A program made the translations under genes and the position numbers. From Haberlea rhodopensis (lineage: Eukaryota; Streptophyta; Magnoliopsida; Lamiales; Gesneriaceae): a stretch of DNA of 64,000 nt. This document shows positions 11,988 to 24,912 of the stretch, piece after piece. The stretch spans positions 1,116,001-1,180,000 of the forward strand of contig CAJQUN010000139.1 in NCBI GenBank assembly GCA_907163345.1. The letters are read 5' to 3'. The notes below the pieces were generated by a model that was given only the letters and a program-made list of their open reading frames with translations, was not told the origin of the DNA and searched no databases. How positions within the stretch are numbered: position 1 is the stretch's first letter; every line of letters starts with the position of its first letter.

Positions 11988-12308
11988 TCAGAAGAAGAAT
12001 GAGCCAGCAACTGCAGCCGCAACACCAACTCCAACAACAGTGGCGGCTTCAAGCGCAACTGCCCCGCTATCAGGCGAGGGGGCAGGGGCAGTGGCAGTTG
12101 GGATATCGGGGAAGGAACCGGCTGGAACAGGACCACCAGCGGGTGCTGCATCGATGCTGCCACCACTGTTACCGATCACCGTCTCGTCAAATGGGTCGGG
12201 AACATCCCCGGTATCGGGAGCCGGCGCGGCAGCATGGGAGGAGGCCGAGGCCATCCCCACGGCAACAAAAAAAGTCAGAGCAATAACGAAGAGTACTTGT
12301 CGTGCCAT
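11988..12308 (-). CDS. Short arabinogalactan-type GPI-anchored protein
   Basis: Single exon, 106 aa. A signal peptide (residues 1 to about 22, MARQVLFVIALTFFVAVGMA) is followed by SSHAAAPAPDTG. A Pro/Ala/Ser/Thr-rich middle has AP and PA dipeptides of the kind hydroxylated and glycosylated in arabinogalactan proteins. A central DVPDPFDETVIGNSGG block follows, and then a hydrophobic C-terminus (AATVVGVGVAAAVAGSFFF) typical of a GPI-attachment signal. The mature protein would be a small cell-surface proteoglycan, possibly related to BCP1-like anther AGPs. The layout is clear; the exact subfamily is inferred. Long open frames on the opposite strand are by-products of its GC-rich composition. Confidence 0.8.
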   Translation of the reverse strand: MARQVLFVIALTFFVAVGMASASSHAAAPAPDTGDVPDPFDETVIGNSGGSIDAAPAGGPVPAGSFPDIPTATAPAPSPDSGAVALEAATVVGVGVAAAVAGSFFF

Positions 12309-12360
12309 TTTTTGAATGAATATTTATTTCTTGGTTGGTTTTCCAATTGGGTTGCAGAAG

Positions 12361-12370
12361 GTTAATATAG
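12361..12370 (-). promoter_or_regulatory. Candidate TATA box of the arabinogalactan-type gene
   Basis: Minus-strand CTATATTAAC, about 55 bases upstream of the ATG at 12308. Confidence 0.35.
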
Positions 12371-13638
12371 GAGAATGGGTGGTGGTTGAATCTGGGGTGG
12401 CCATGCAATGTATTTCTTGAAGCTTTTGACACCATTGATATATTCTCTCTCAAAACCACAAATATATTTAACAAGGAATTGAAGTCCACAAATTTTCTTT
12501 ACCTAAAAATGGTAAACAAGTCAAGATAAGTCCTTTTTATTTTGTTTTATATATTTTATTTTTTGATGAATGTGATGATACTCAAAAATAAACTTTATAT
12601 AGTTTATAATTTCACAAAATTCTTCAAGAGTCCATAATATATAAATTATAATCTTTCGCGTCTTTCCATTCAATTGTCAACAAAACGAAAGTTAGTGAAG
12701 CTAGACACCATTTATTGACGTATTAAGTATTCTTTGTTTTTGGTTTTGGTTTTGGTTTGTTTGATGCTGCTCTCTTGCCGTTACAACATCACCATTTCTG
12801 TGTGCTATGTGATCAAATAGTGTGATTAATTTAAGGAAGAAACGCATTGGATTCACAATAATTTAGTATTGTTCTGTATAATTATAGAGTAGATAATGAA
12901 AACTTATAAACATAATTGTTATGTTGGATCAAATGTACAAGTTGCTGGCTAGAGAAAAGAATCATAAACAAAAGAGTAATTTGGACAAAAAAATTTTTTT
13001 AATTTATTCAATCCATGCACTTCAAACCCTCGAGCAGGATCGAAAAAGATAATTTAATAGCAGATAATTGTCCCTGCCAGTACCTAAAGTGAACATAAAA
13101 GTGGGAATGTGAAGTTCCAGTGTATAGGAATCCTCTTAAACAGAAGAAAGTTCCTATCATGGGCAGTAAGCTACTAAAGGAGGAAAATGACTTATAGGCC
13201 TAATCGATAGAATTAAGGGACCTTTTTCCTTGCCGTTTCTAAAGACTTTCCTCTCCCGGATGGATGTTGGTCCTGTCCATTCTGAGCATTGATCGAAATA
13301 AAAACTAATATTCTAACCCTGTATATCGATAGATTATCTCAGCTGTGCAAACAGTAATGTAGAAGGTAGCTCACAAACACAACCATTTTAGAATCAAGAC
13401 AAGGCAGGGTTGGGCAGCCCTTGTAGGGAATATCTTCAAAGACTAGTTTTCCAATGAATTGTTATGCAGATCATATCATGACATAGAAAGAAGTATTGGA
13501 AGCATAATATGTAGTTCACGTAAGAGCCCCATTGACTGGCAAACATATACAAACATCATCACACTTTAGAAACACTGTCACGGGATATTCGTCATGTTTA
13601 CCTTCAGGATGCTTTGATCTTTGTTTAAACGAAGTCTT
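12371..13638. other. Intergenic, no gene seen
   Basis: AT-rich upstream flank of the minus-strand gene. No open frame with a recognisable domain and no clear transposon ends. Confidence 0.5.
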
Positions 13639-13990
13639 TGTTGGGTTTCCGTACCCCGGGTCAGATCCAAACGCAGCGGAATAAAACATAAACAGATCTA
13701 ACCCGGGGACGGATCGATGGCGCCTGATTCATATATAAACATGCAAATATCATAAATAAATGCATGAGAAGAGATTGCCGCGAAATCAATTGATGGCGGT
13801 GATTCTCTAGTCCAATCAACCTGACCAGATCTACAAGCCCGACACTAGTGCTAATGTGATGTCGGCTTATGAGAGTGTACTAAATGTAGAATAACCATAG
13901 AGTGAATGTTATATTTATAGTGGTAATGAGTTAGCTAATCGGGCTAGGGTCCATAAAGCCCATCGGGCCAACGTGTGGCTTACAGGGTAT
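13639..13990. mobile_element. Possible solo LTR or LTR fragment
   Basis: Begins TGTTGGGTTTCCGTACCCCG and contains AAACGCAGCGGAATAAAAC, a motif I associate with ends of some plant copia elements read in reverse. There is no second copy in the window and no convincing 5-bp target duplication, so the right border is a guess. Confidence 0.3.
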
Positions 13991-14188
13991 TTATGCTAAC
14001 GATCTTTTGGTTTCTGGTGTAGTCTCAGAAAAATAACGTGATTTTCCTAAAGGGATAAGTGACTATTTATAGGGAGCTTCAAGTAAACCGTTATGTCATT
14101 GACGATGAAACTACTGCATATGTGGTTATGCAAGTTGCTGAAAATGTGGTGATGAAGCTATAAAATAGGTGATTAAGTGAGCTGCTAC

Positions 14189-14351
14189 CAGGGCGAAGCC
14201 AATAATAAATATTACCTGGGGTTAGGCGAGTTAGGTAGGGGTAGAATGCTGGGCTAAAAAATAAATTTTTGAAATTAACATTAAAAAAAATTTCCTCTAA
14301 ATATTGCATAGGGTTGAAGCTCACTCTTATTCAAGGGTGTCTCCACCATTG
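14189..14351. mobile_element. 163-bp MITE with perfect 8-bp target duplication
   Basis: Flanked by GCTGCTAC on both sides (14181-14188 and 14352-14359). The left end CAGGGCGAAGCC and the right end (reversed) CAATGGTGGAGAC are imperfect inverted repeats of the same type as the element at 2226. The 8-bp duplication points to mobilisation by a hAT transposase. Confidence 0.7.
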
Positions 14352-15720
14352 GCTGCTACATAGGTGACGAGCAAGCTCCTGCATAGGTAATTAAGCAAGT
14401 TACATCATACTTACCACATAGTTGCTACATCATTGTTGATCGAGGAGCTACACTTACCGTGTTTCAATGATTTCTGAGCGATAATTTTAAGTAATAGTTC
14501 AATTTAGATTCATATATATTTAATTTTAGGACATAGTAATGAATCGTCAGGAGCGTGATGACGTGAATTAAAGCGTCTAGAGTATTCTCAGTGAAACCTC
14601 TTCAATGCTTAAGTCAGGAATCATGAGAAAAATTATTGATGTGTATGGTAAAATGCGTGTGTTTAAATGAAAAATGCAATGCATATGCTTTACCATTTCT
14701 TTCCAAACTCAACATATTTATTGATGCTGAAAAAGGTTCATTTTTCTTTTTCCGAAGATTTATAAAGTTTATGTTGGTATGATATTATTTTTGTATATTT
14801 TCTGAGATTCGACTGATCTTTCTTAATTTTCAAGGACATTTCTATATTTATCTTGATTCAAATAATTAGAATTTCGCCCAGGGCATTTGGCACAAAACCC
14901 CACCAAGTTGCGTGTGATCTTGAGTTCAAGACCAAAGTTGTACAAACGCTCAACTCCAACTCCAATGCTCAAACAAAAAAATTAATTAGAATTTCTTGGA
15001 AGTGGACCTGAAATACTTCTACCAAGCTATTATATGCATAAGTTCTGCGTGAAATACTTTTATACATTTGGTTTAAATCAATATATCAACTCAATATTAA
15101 AACATAACATTTTTTAAATAAAAAATACATAAATTAGCATATCAACCTGAGTTGATCCATAAGTTGGATCAAACCGGATCAAGACAATTATTTTCTCAGC
15201 CTGTGGATAGGTCTTGGCCCGCATTGCCATAGTATATTCTGCCTTGACTTGGGAGATCGGGCCTGAACTCTTTATATTTTCAAATTTAAAACAATAACAT
15301 AATATTTAAATAATTAAATTATCCATTATATTCTAGAATATTATGAATCATATTTTGCAATTGATATACAAAAATATTTTCTATAATACAAAAAATAGCA
15401 TCATTTATATCGACTATATCTCGTCCATATACTATAATTTGTTAACGGGATTTTTGATTTTACCCAAAAATAATATCATATGCATTATCCATTGATTTGC
15501 CTGAATAACATCAACGGTATCAGCTGGATCAACGGTCTTTCGGCTCAAACAAACATTTTTTAACATAAATGTCAAGCCAATAATACTACTCCATTCATAA
15601 TAATTGAGCCCATTTCTCCAAAATCATACCTACTTATTCCCAAACGACCCCTATACTCTCTTAAAGAAGTCAACTTCCACGAAAACGATTTTCCCTGACC
15701 AATTCATAATTACAACTCAC
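14352..15720. other. Intergenic, upstream of the ORP gene
   Basis: AT-rich, with no recognisable gene. No element with clear ends until the foldback at 15732. Confidence 0.5.
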
Positions 15721-15731
15721 CCCACCACACC

Positions 15732-15878
15732 ACGGTTTGTTTGATGATGTCCTTAAGGGCAGTCCCCTTAAGAATATCATCACCATCCATGTAGAATCTT
15801 TTTTTTTTTAAAAAAAAAAAAGATTCTACATGAAAGATTCTACATGGATGGTGGATGATGTCCAGCAACAAACAAAGC
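15732..15878. mobile_element. Foldback MITE in the ORP promoter region
   Basis: A hairpin centred on T-run/A-run sequence (about 15800-15822). Arms carry CATCCATGTAGAATCTTT and its complement, with one extra 16-base repeat in the right arm. Outer ends GGTTTGTTTG and (reversed) GGCTTTGTTTG are inverted. CCCACCACACC lies directly on both sides (15721-15731 and 15879-15889), consistent with a target duplication. It lies roughly 400 bases upstream of the ORP start codon. Confidence 0.65.
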
Positions 15879-16263
15879 CCCCACCACACCCCGTCTTAAC
15901 TTACGCCCCTCCAACACAGTCTACACTCTACTGTCACTGAGCTTTCCATGGAATCGATCTGCGAATAGCTCATAATTCACCTATACATACACCGTTCTGT
16001 ATATATAGTTTATACGTGCACACACATGTACTGTAGTACAGCATTCTCATTTTTTACTGCGCCTGCAATTGTTTCAATCAAGATCTTACGCAATATTTGC
16101 TGCGAAGCTTCGGAACCATCGCGCGATCGATCTCCGATCGGGTGAGAAATTCTTGTTCGGAGCACACATTATATGGAACTGAAACGCTGTAATTTACGAG
16201 ATCTGTGCGTATATCGCATGTCAGTTATGAGCTGAATTTTTTCACTTTTGGTTGCTATTGAGC

Positions 16264-19200
16264 ATGAATCCGCTTTGCTGCATTGCTCCCGTATCAGTGG
16301 AGAAGGATCGAGCTGGAGTTAGGCCTCAAACCCTAAGTCAGGAGCTGGTCTCCGATGACATCGTTGTTTATGATAGTAACAACAATGCGAGTGTCAATCC
16401 AGTGAGGCACAACTCGAGGCGGAGTTTTTCGATCGGAAATGATGTTCTAGGGGCGATTGGCGTTGGCGGTGGAGGGGATCTCACGAAGGAAAGATGCGAT
16501 GAAAATGTTGAAACGAAGTGCTGTGTTGGGATTTTGTATAAATGGGTGAATTACGGTAAAGGGTGGAGGGCAAGGTGGTTTGTGTTGGAAGATGGAGTTC
16601 TGTCGTACTACAAAGTTCATGGCCCGGATAAAATTGTGGTGGGTAATGGAAGAGAGAATGGTGTAAAAGTGATTGGTGCGGAGAGTTTGAGGTACATTAG
16701 GAAATGTAATCTTGGAAGTGAGAGTAGTAATGGTCATTTGGGAAATGGGCTTGGGTCAGGGAAGCAGTGGAAGCCATTTGGGGAAGTACACTTGAAGGTC
16801 TGTTGATTTCTTTTGTTTGGATTTATTGTAGTTTTTGTATTTGTTTGTTAGTTTTTTATTGTTGATTAATGCACGTGGTTTTGATTTGTGATTCATGCCC
16901 AGTTGTATCTTTAATGATGAAATGGTGTACAGAAGGCAATGAATTAGTTGATGCTGGTGGTAAAGTGAAGACTTGTTTTATAATCCTGCATATAAAAATT
17001 TGTAGTGCCAATTTGTGGGCTATAGTCTTACAGGAGATTTTTTGGTTCTCCCCAACAAAAGTTATCCATTGCAGTCGCAATCTGTGGATAAATGCTAAAA
17101 CTCAGAGATAAGATCTAGTCTCTGTTTGATTGTGCGTCCAACAGAAGTTTTTATATTGGTTCTTACTATTTTGGACTATGTGGTCTTACCTCTTAGTAAC
17201 CGGTATATGAGAGTAAACATAAAAATTGAAGATAAAAAAATGCGTCTGAAGTTAATATAACTTAATTTGGATCTGCTGTTAACTTTATAAGTTCCTATTT
17301 TAGCTTGATGTTTTTATAAACTAAAGCCAACCAACATGTTGAGCAGGTTTCTTCGGTTCGGGCCAGCAAGTCAGATGACAAAAGGCTTTCCATATTCTCG
17401 GGAACAAGAACTCTTCATTTGCGCTGTGAATCAAAAGAAGACAGAGCTTCATGGATTGAAGCCCTTCTGGTTGCTAAAGATAAATTCCCTAGGCTATTGA
17501 CAAGTAACGACCTAGCAAGTTCTGAAGAATTCATTGTTTCAACAGATAAGCTTCGAGCACGGTTAGTGCAGGATGGCATTAGTGAGACAGTAGTGAAAGA
17601 TTGCGAGTCTATAATGCTGGGTGAGCTTTCTGATATTCAGAATCAGCTAAGGACCCTTCAACTCAAACATATATTGCTGCTGGATACCTTGAGGCGGCTG
17701 GAGGTGTATACTTTATCCTGAGATTCTGGATTCATTTTTCTCAGAAGTGATGTTTCCTATTTTCATCTTGTATGGTCATTGCATATGCTAACTATTATAA
17801 TTTACTTGATATTTACTCTAATGCACATATTAAGGATTTGGAATTTCAGTACAAATTGATTTTGTGTAGAGCTTAAATGCCTATTTATTTTTCGATTATT
17901 ACAAATTGATGCATGTCTCTTGAAAATGATATGTGCCATTCTTAGACCATTTAAGGATCTTGGTTTCTGCAGACAGAGAAAATTGAATTGGAGACAACTG
18001 TTGTTGATGAGACGAAGGGACGAGATTCTTGCAGTGTAGAAGGGAATAGAAGGTTCAGTGGTCAGTTGAGTTTTCATTCTAACAAGATTTTTTGGTTGAG
18101 TTGGAATGGCTGCGATATGATTTGTCACGCCAAATTTGTTTTTTTGTGGAAAACAATGTTGGCTGATTATTGTTACCCGTAAGTGTTGCAGATTTCTACT
18201 CGGTTTTGTCGGAGGGCAGCGCAAGTGATTCAGATGCAGATATTGAAAGTAGATATGGTGTAGATGTCGAAACAGATGAAGATGAAGGAATCTTTTTTGA
18301 CACTAATGACTTTCTGTCTGCAGAGTCTTTAAGAAGTGCTTCATATCGAAGTAGAGAGAATTCAGTTTATGCTCGTGAAACGGATTTTCACTTTTCTGGT
18401 CGTTTGAGAGAAGTTGGAATGGGAACAAAGGAAATTGAATTTCCATACATAAGGAGAAGGGATAATTTACCGGAACCAAAGGAGAAAGAGAAGCCAGTTG
18501 GGTTATGGTCAATAATTAAGGATAACATCGGCAAAGATTTGTCAGGTGTTTGCCTTCCTGTTTACTTCAATGAGCCTTTATCCTCGTTGCAAAAATGCTT
18601 CGAAGATCTGGAGCATTCATATCTTGTTGACCGGGCAGTGGAATGGGGAAAACAGGTCTGGTCCAATCTGCGTATACATTTTGTGGCAAAGGAATTTCTT
18701 TTTATGATCTTTTACTGCTGCTGGCTACATGTAGCTTGTTTTGTTGAATTTGGTCTATTATTCTGAAAGAGTCGGTGCAAAAAAACTGTCACTCTTGTGT
18801 ACTACCATAAAATGTTACCATGTCATCAACATGAAATCCTGCCTATTGTCAACTAAGTGAGTTGCCTGAACAAAGAGTGAACAGAGTAACACTAACTATA
18901 TCATTAATAGTGGAAGAAAAACAAAGTAAGATATTTTAAGATATCGTCTGACTGTTTTTTTTTAAACCCAATACTTTTTTCATACTGTTATTGGTTTGTC
19001 AACTTTTGATTGTTATGTATGATTGAAAATTCTTCCTTCTGCAGGGAAATGATTTGATGAGAATATTAAATGTAGCAGCTTTCGCAGTGTCTGGTTATGC
19101 ATCAACAGAAGGCAGGCAATGCAAACCTTTCAATCCTCTCCTCGGCGAAACCTATGAGGCTGACTATCCGGATAAGGGTTTAAAATTCTTCTCTGAAAAG

Positions 19201-22200
19201 GTTTCCTGCATCCAACAAAAACTCTCTCATCAGTGATTGTTCTGTTATTTCAACAATATCATTTTTGGGTTTGTACCTATTTTGGCTGTCATAATCAACT
19301 TTAAATGATAAATGGAGGGATGGCGGTTGCTCTCTATTGTTGCATTTATATAATAGATTACAACGATTTAGCCATAAAAAGTGTTGTCAATTACATTGCC
19401 TGCTGTGTTTCAGGTTAGTCATCATCCAATGGTCGTCGCTTGTCATTGTGAAGGCAGAGGTTGGAAGTTTTGGGGAGACTCTAATCTTAAAGGAAAGTTC
19501 TGGGGTCGTTCTATCCAGCTTGATCCTGTGGGGACATTGACGCTCCAGTTTGAAGATGGTGAGACATTTCAGTGGAGCAAGGTCACTACTTCTATTTACA
19601 ACATCATAATTGGTAAAATCTATTGTGATCACTATGGCACCATGCGCATCAACGGCAGTGGAAATTATTCATGCAAGCTTAAATTCAAGGAGCTGTCTAT
19701 CATAGACAGAAATCCACATCAGGTACATATTTCTAACCTCAAGCATAAAGAAACAATGTTAATGTTCTTGCCAATCCATGCACTCCACTCGGCGCACATG
19801 TGCACTCTACGTCGAACATGACCAAACCAACGTAAGCGGTTTCTTGCATATTCTCTTCTATACAAGCTATACCTACTTCAGCTCGAATATCTACGTTTCT
19901 TATTTTATCTCTTCTGGTTTTATCGCGCATCCAACGAAACATACGCATCTCTGTCACACTCATCTTTTGGACGTGATCCTCTTGGGTGTCCAGCATTCCG
20001 GTGGCGTTTCTTCATTTCAACCAGTCAGCCTGAATCCCGTGGTTAACGCCACTGTCAATCTCTCCATCCTTTTGGATAACTGAAACTAGGTGTCGAAACT
20101 TGCTGCTCATTGATACCTCTTGACCACCGAGTGCTACAACACCGGAATCCCAAAAGGAACGACCACGAAATCTGCACTCCATATATTCCGTTTTAGACCT
20201 ACTTAATCTAAAACCCTTTGACCCTTGATGCAATCCAATATTGATCGAGAACTCACTTGTCACCCCACTGCACGTTCTCACATTGGATGCTACTTCGTCG
20301 TACATGTTCTTGATTATATTGACATACTTGATGTGAACTTTTTTCTTAATCAAAGCCCACCATATTATCTCCCTTGGTACTTTATCGTAGGCCTTCTCCA
20401 ACTCTATAAAGATCATATGCAGGTCTTTACTCCTCGCACGATAGCGCTCGACAAGTTGACGAAGTAAATGGATAACTTCAGTAGTTGACCGTCATGGCAT
20501 GAACCCAATTGGTTATCTGATATTCTTAACCTCCATTCTTAAACGACATTCAATTATCCTCTCCCAAAGCTTCATTGTGTGACACATGAGTTTTATACCA
20601 CGATAGTTGGTGCAACTCTGAATGTCACCCTAGTTCTTATAGATAGGAATGAGAGTACTCTTTCTCCATTCATTTGGAATTTGATTACTCCAAATCTTGT
20701 TAAATAGATCTGTTAGCCACTTTATCTCATTCGGTCCTAAACATCTACATACTTCAATAGGGATTCCATCATGACCAACTGCTTTTCGTGCTTTCATTTT
20801 GTTCAAAGCTTCTTTACCCTCAGATTCTCTAATTCTGCGAGTAAACTCACGGTTTACATCATGTTGATGGATGTTAAGATCACCTAAATCTTGGCTAAAG
20901 CCACCGCTGAACAAGCTTTTAAAATAATTCTTCCATCTTGTTTTGATGTCTTCACCTCTAACCAAGGCTTTATGGTTCTCATCTTTTATGCATTTAACTG
21001 CACATAAGTCTCTTGTCTTCCTCTCCCTCGCTCGGGCAATCTTGTAGATATCTTTTTCTACCTCCTTGGTATCCAATTTATCATACACTTCTTCGTAGCC
21101 TTTAGCTCTAGCATCTCGAACCGCTGTCTTCACGTCTTTTTTAGCAAGTTTATACCTTTCGAAGGTTGCCACATTGTTGTTCTTCTTCAGCTCTCTGTAA
21201 GCATCCCTCTTGATTCGGATAGTCTTCTTTACGTCTTCATTCCAACATGATGCGTCCTTACCTGGTGGAGCATATCATCTTGACTCACCAAGGAGCTCTT
21301 TAACTACTATCTTAATGCCACGAGCCATTTTGTTCCAGGTAGTATCGGGATCATCTCTTGGCGTTCAATTAACTTCCTCGACTACCTTCTAGACAAAAGC
21401 TCCAAAGTTATCTTCTTTTAACCACCACTTCTTAATTCTAGGTTCTAACTTATGCTTAATTCTAGTAGCTCTATTCTTAATCCTAACATCTAGAACTAAA
21501 AGTCGGTATTGAGTAACTACACTCTCTCCTGGAATTACCTTACAGTCCAAGCATTTAACTCTATCTATCCTTCTAGCCAAAAGAAATCTGTTTGGGTTGT
21601 ACCAGACCCACTTCTAAAAGTAACTAGATGAGAAGACCTCTTTTTGAACCAGGTATTCGCTATGACTAAGTCCTATGACATGACAAAATCCAAAAGTGAA
21701 TAATTACCTGTTGCGTTCCTCTCTTCAATACCATACCCTCCATGAACACTCTCATAATCATACCGATCAATGGAAACCATTGATACCAGTATTTAAGAGA
21801 TTGACACTTTTCCCCTTTTATTTTTTTCTATCCTAACCTGTACTGACCAAGCGCATGAAATCCGGAGCAGAAAAGCTGTGTCTTCCTTTATAGATGTTAC
21901 TTAAATTGCATTTTTATCCTAAATTATTGAGAACTTGTGTTTGGATAATTTCTCACTCCACGTGTTTTCGTATCTGTCTTTTTCTGGTTAATGATATAGT
22001 GATTTGTACACTTATATGTTAAGCAGGTTCATGGTTTTGTGCAAGACAATAGGACAGGAGAGAAGGTAGCCGTGTTGCTGGGTAAGTGGGATGAGGCAAT
22101 GTACTATGTGATGGGAGACCCAACTACCAAGCCAAAGGGTTACGATCCTACGACTGAAACAGTGTTGGTATGGGAAAGGGATAAGTCTATTACCAAGACA

Positions 22201-22701
22201 AGATATAATCTCACACAATTTGCAATATCTTTGAATGAATTGACTCATGGTTTACGGGAGCTGCTGCCACCAACAGACTCAAGGTTGAGACCAGACCAAA
22301 GACATTTAGAGAACGGGGAATATGAGCTTGCAAATGCAGAGAAGCTTAGACTCGAACAATTGCAGAGACAGGTGCATACTTAGATACCAAGATAGACCCT
22401 CCTAAACTCGGCCTCTATCTTTAGTTTTATGTCAATATACATTCCATTGACTTTGTGACATTTTGGATATCCAACCCATTCATCTTATCTTATATTAAAA
22501 TTAAATTATCATGATCTTTTCGTGTAGGCGAGGAAGATGCAAGACAGAGGTTGGCAGCCAAAATGGTTTGCAAGGGATGAAGATGGTTGTTATCGCTATA
22601 CTGGTGGATACTGGGAGGCGAGGGAAGCCCATAATTGGGATGGCATCCCTGATATATTCCGGCAGCCATGTGATCTCCCTGTTTGTGTAACAGAAGAGTG
22701 A
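16264..22701 (+). CDS. Oxysterol-binding protein-related protein (ORP1/ORP2A type), eight exons
   Basis: Exons are 16264-16797, 17347-17703, 17973-18060, 18192-18655, 19045-19200, 19414-19722, 22027-22371 and 22528-22701. All have GT-AG borders, phases add up, and the product is 808 aa. ORPs bind and move sterols and phosphoinositides between membranes. A PH domain spans residues ~86-225 (GILYKWVNYGKGWRARWFVL, ending RASWIEALLVAKDKF). A coiled-coil region follows, then an acidic stretch (DSDADIES, ETDEDEG). The sterol-binding domain runs from about 430 (PVGLWSIIKDNIGKDLSGV) and includes the fingerprint VSHHP at 534-538, then WKFWGDSNLKGKFWGRSI and GRTG-like DNRTGEKVAVLLGKWDEAM. The C-terminus holds QPKWFARDEDG and YRYTGGYWEAR. 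The ATG at 16264 is chosen because MNPLCCIAPVS matches plant ORP starts; the open frame itself extends upstream only to a TTG. Intron 6 (2.3 kb) carries an antisense LINE. Confidence 0.95.
19739..21580 (-). mobile_element. Broken LINE (non-LTR retrotransposon) antisense in ORP intron 6
   Basis: Minus-strand frames hold pieces of a plant LINE in the expected order. 21172-20630 has the linker and start of reverse transcriptase (KARKAVGHDGIPIEV, NEWRKSTLIPIYKN). 20416-20012 has LEKAYDKVPREIIWWAL and then, after GLHQGS, jumps straight to RLSRSKTEYMECRF. 19996-19739 has the C-terminal KMSVTEMRMFRWM and a degenerate RWFGH-like segment. The jump removes the reverse-transcriptase catalytic core, and stops and frameshifts separate the pieces, so it cannot move itself. 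It lies between exons 6 and 7 and opposes the host gene. Confidence 0.88.
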
Positions 22702-24160
22702 AGCTATTGGTTCTCTCGGTCATTAGCATTGTTTCATGGCTTCGAAGAAAGAGCAACCCCCTTCAAAATGGTAAAAAGGAAGGAAAAGAAAAGATATATC
22801 AAGATCAGAAATTTTGGAATGCTCATTTAAGAGCACCAGCGCCTGTCGTTGGAATTGTTTGTATGTCCTGTATTTTCATCTATGGCACAGCCGATGGGTT
22901 AGAACTGAGGACATGTACCTTGTACAATATTCTTCCCTTGTGAAATCAATGAATCCGTAAAATGAAAAGTTTGGTTCTAATTTATGAGCCAGAATTGATG
23001 ATGTTAAATTATCAGCGAGAACTTTTCCTGTTAGTGCAAGAACATACAATTGTTATATCATACCTTTCTGGTTCTGATTGACATAAAAAGTGTATTTTCT
23101 TATATTTTTATATTGTATTTAATTATTATTACTTTTTTAAAACTTTAATAATAATAACCATATTTAAATACTTTTTCTTGGAACTAATTATAGCTCAACC
23201 ACTCATACAGAAAGTTAGAGTTGTAAACGACCAAACATGGAACATATGTATGTTGATTTAAGTGGGAATTATCATGAAAATGTTAGTATTTCTTTATTTT
23301 GACATTTCTAATGCTTTAGTGAAAATTAGGTGGCATGGTAAAATCCGCTATTCTTCTTGTTAAAATAAATAATAAAAAAAGTTCTTCGCAGATAACTTTT
23401 TAGACAAAAAAAATTAAGAGATAATGTGAATCGAGTTATTGCATTATCAAAAAATTTCATTAAATGCTACGTTCAACATGTGAATTTATTAGTGGTTCTA
23501 AAACCAACCAAATTCATCCCTGTTACAAAACGTCGAGTTGGTAAGATTCAAATAATAAATGTAAAGGAGCAATAGAAAAAAAAAACACTTATCCAACTTT
23601 TGTTTTCTAATAAATACTAACTATTTGTAAAAAATTTAGTGTCTAAAGTGCTTCGATATATATTGTTAACTTCCATTTGGTGCCGAATTCTCGACTTTGA
23701 CCATAATCTCTAATGTTATCTACTGTATCATGTATAAGTTGCGTCAGGTAAACTTGTACAGAGCATACATATTTCCTTCCATCCTAACAAATTTGCTACA
23801 GGAGAAAGGAATAAGTCTCCAGCATACTCCATTCAATATAACATTATATTAAAGTTACAAGAAGATATTATGATTAGAAAAAACTTCTTTTATCAACTAA
23901 AAAGGCAAATAATAAACAACAGAAAAAACTGCACCTGGTGAAGTTCAAGATGGAGAAAACTTGAATAACATACTTTGTTAAAAAATAGCATTTATTATCG
24001 AATAAGACAAAAAAATACCTAGTAACAGAAGAAAACTTGCAAAAAGTATAAAGTTAAAAAGCGAGATAAACAATCATATAGGCATTAGTGTGTGAGACTG
24101 CTCATAAAGGCATAACAAAATTTGCTTGCGTTCGATAAAGGCATAAGCAAAAGTTCTGAC
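22702..24160. other. ORP 3' UTR and AT-rich intergenic sequence
   Basis: The ORP 3' UTR probably extends to about 22990. The rest is AT-rich with no recognisable gene. Confidence 0.5.
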
Positions 24161-24850
24161 CTATGATGCACAAACACTGACATTGCGAACACGACACGGC
24201 ACGGATATGGCGAATGGATTTTCAAAAAATTTAGGACACGACACAGCTGGCACATCTCTATGTTTTTATATTTTTATATATATTATACATGTACTATATT
24301 ACAAAATATCAAAATTCACATTTTTTAAATTATAAAACCATAGAAGCAACAAAAATATTCTTACAAAATTCAGTAAGCATATAAGTAAATGCATGTAACT
24401 GGAATCATCTTAATATCACTTATATTAACACCAAATACATATTACTTTAATTAACATAAAGTTTAACAAACGCATCAAAATAAAATATAACAAAAAATAG
24501 TCTTACCAAATTCAAAAAAGCATATAAATAAATGCATGTCTCTTAAATCATCATAGTATCACACATATTAACAACAAATGTATATTACTTCACTTAACAT
24601 AAAGTTTAACTAACACGTCCAAATTTCATTTTAGTCAAAAGCTTTTAAATTTTACAATTAACCCCCAAAAGTACCATTTCAGTGTCGGACATGACCATCG
24701 ACCGTTTCCAACACGGAAGCCCGATCGTGTCCGATTTTATTTTTTTTAAACAAATTATATGGCGTGTCGACACGTGTTCGATGAGTGTCGGTGTCCAAGA
24801 AGTGTCCGACACTGCACCGAGTGATTTTTAGGAATGACCGTGCATCATAG
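24161..24850. mobile_element. 690-bp MITE, CTATGATGCAC family, perfect 8-bp duplication
   Basis: The ends are exact inverted repeats: CTATGATGCAC at the left and GTGCATCATAG at the right. GTTCTGAC flanks both sides (24153-24160 and 24851-24858). The inside has GACACGACACGG-type motifs near both ends and AT-rich imperfect repeats, with no transposase. A diverged relative lies at 58900-59573. Confidence 0.85.
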
Positions 24851-24912
24851 GTTCTGACATAAGAACATTCATTGTGTACCAGGCTTGACAAGAAAAACCA
24901 AAAATCATTCTT

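Noticed and set aside
11999..12315. Two long plus-strand open frames opposite the arabinogalactan-type gene
   Set aside because: Their Gln/Arg- or Ala/Gly-rich sequences are complements of the Pro/Ala codons on the minus strand. The minus frame has a signal peptide and GPI-type tail; these have nothing.
15732..15878. Hairpin as a microRNA precursor
   Set aside because: The stem is centred on T/A runs, has a duplicated arm and is flanked by a direct repeat, all of which point to a MITE.
16252..16263. Upstream start for the ORP gene
   Set aside because: Begins at TTG; the ATG at 16264 gives the family-like MNPLCC start.
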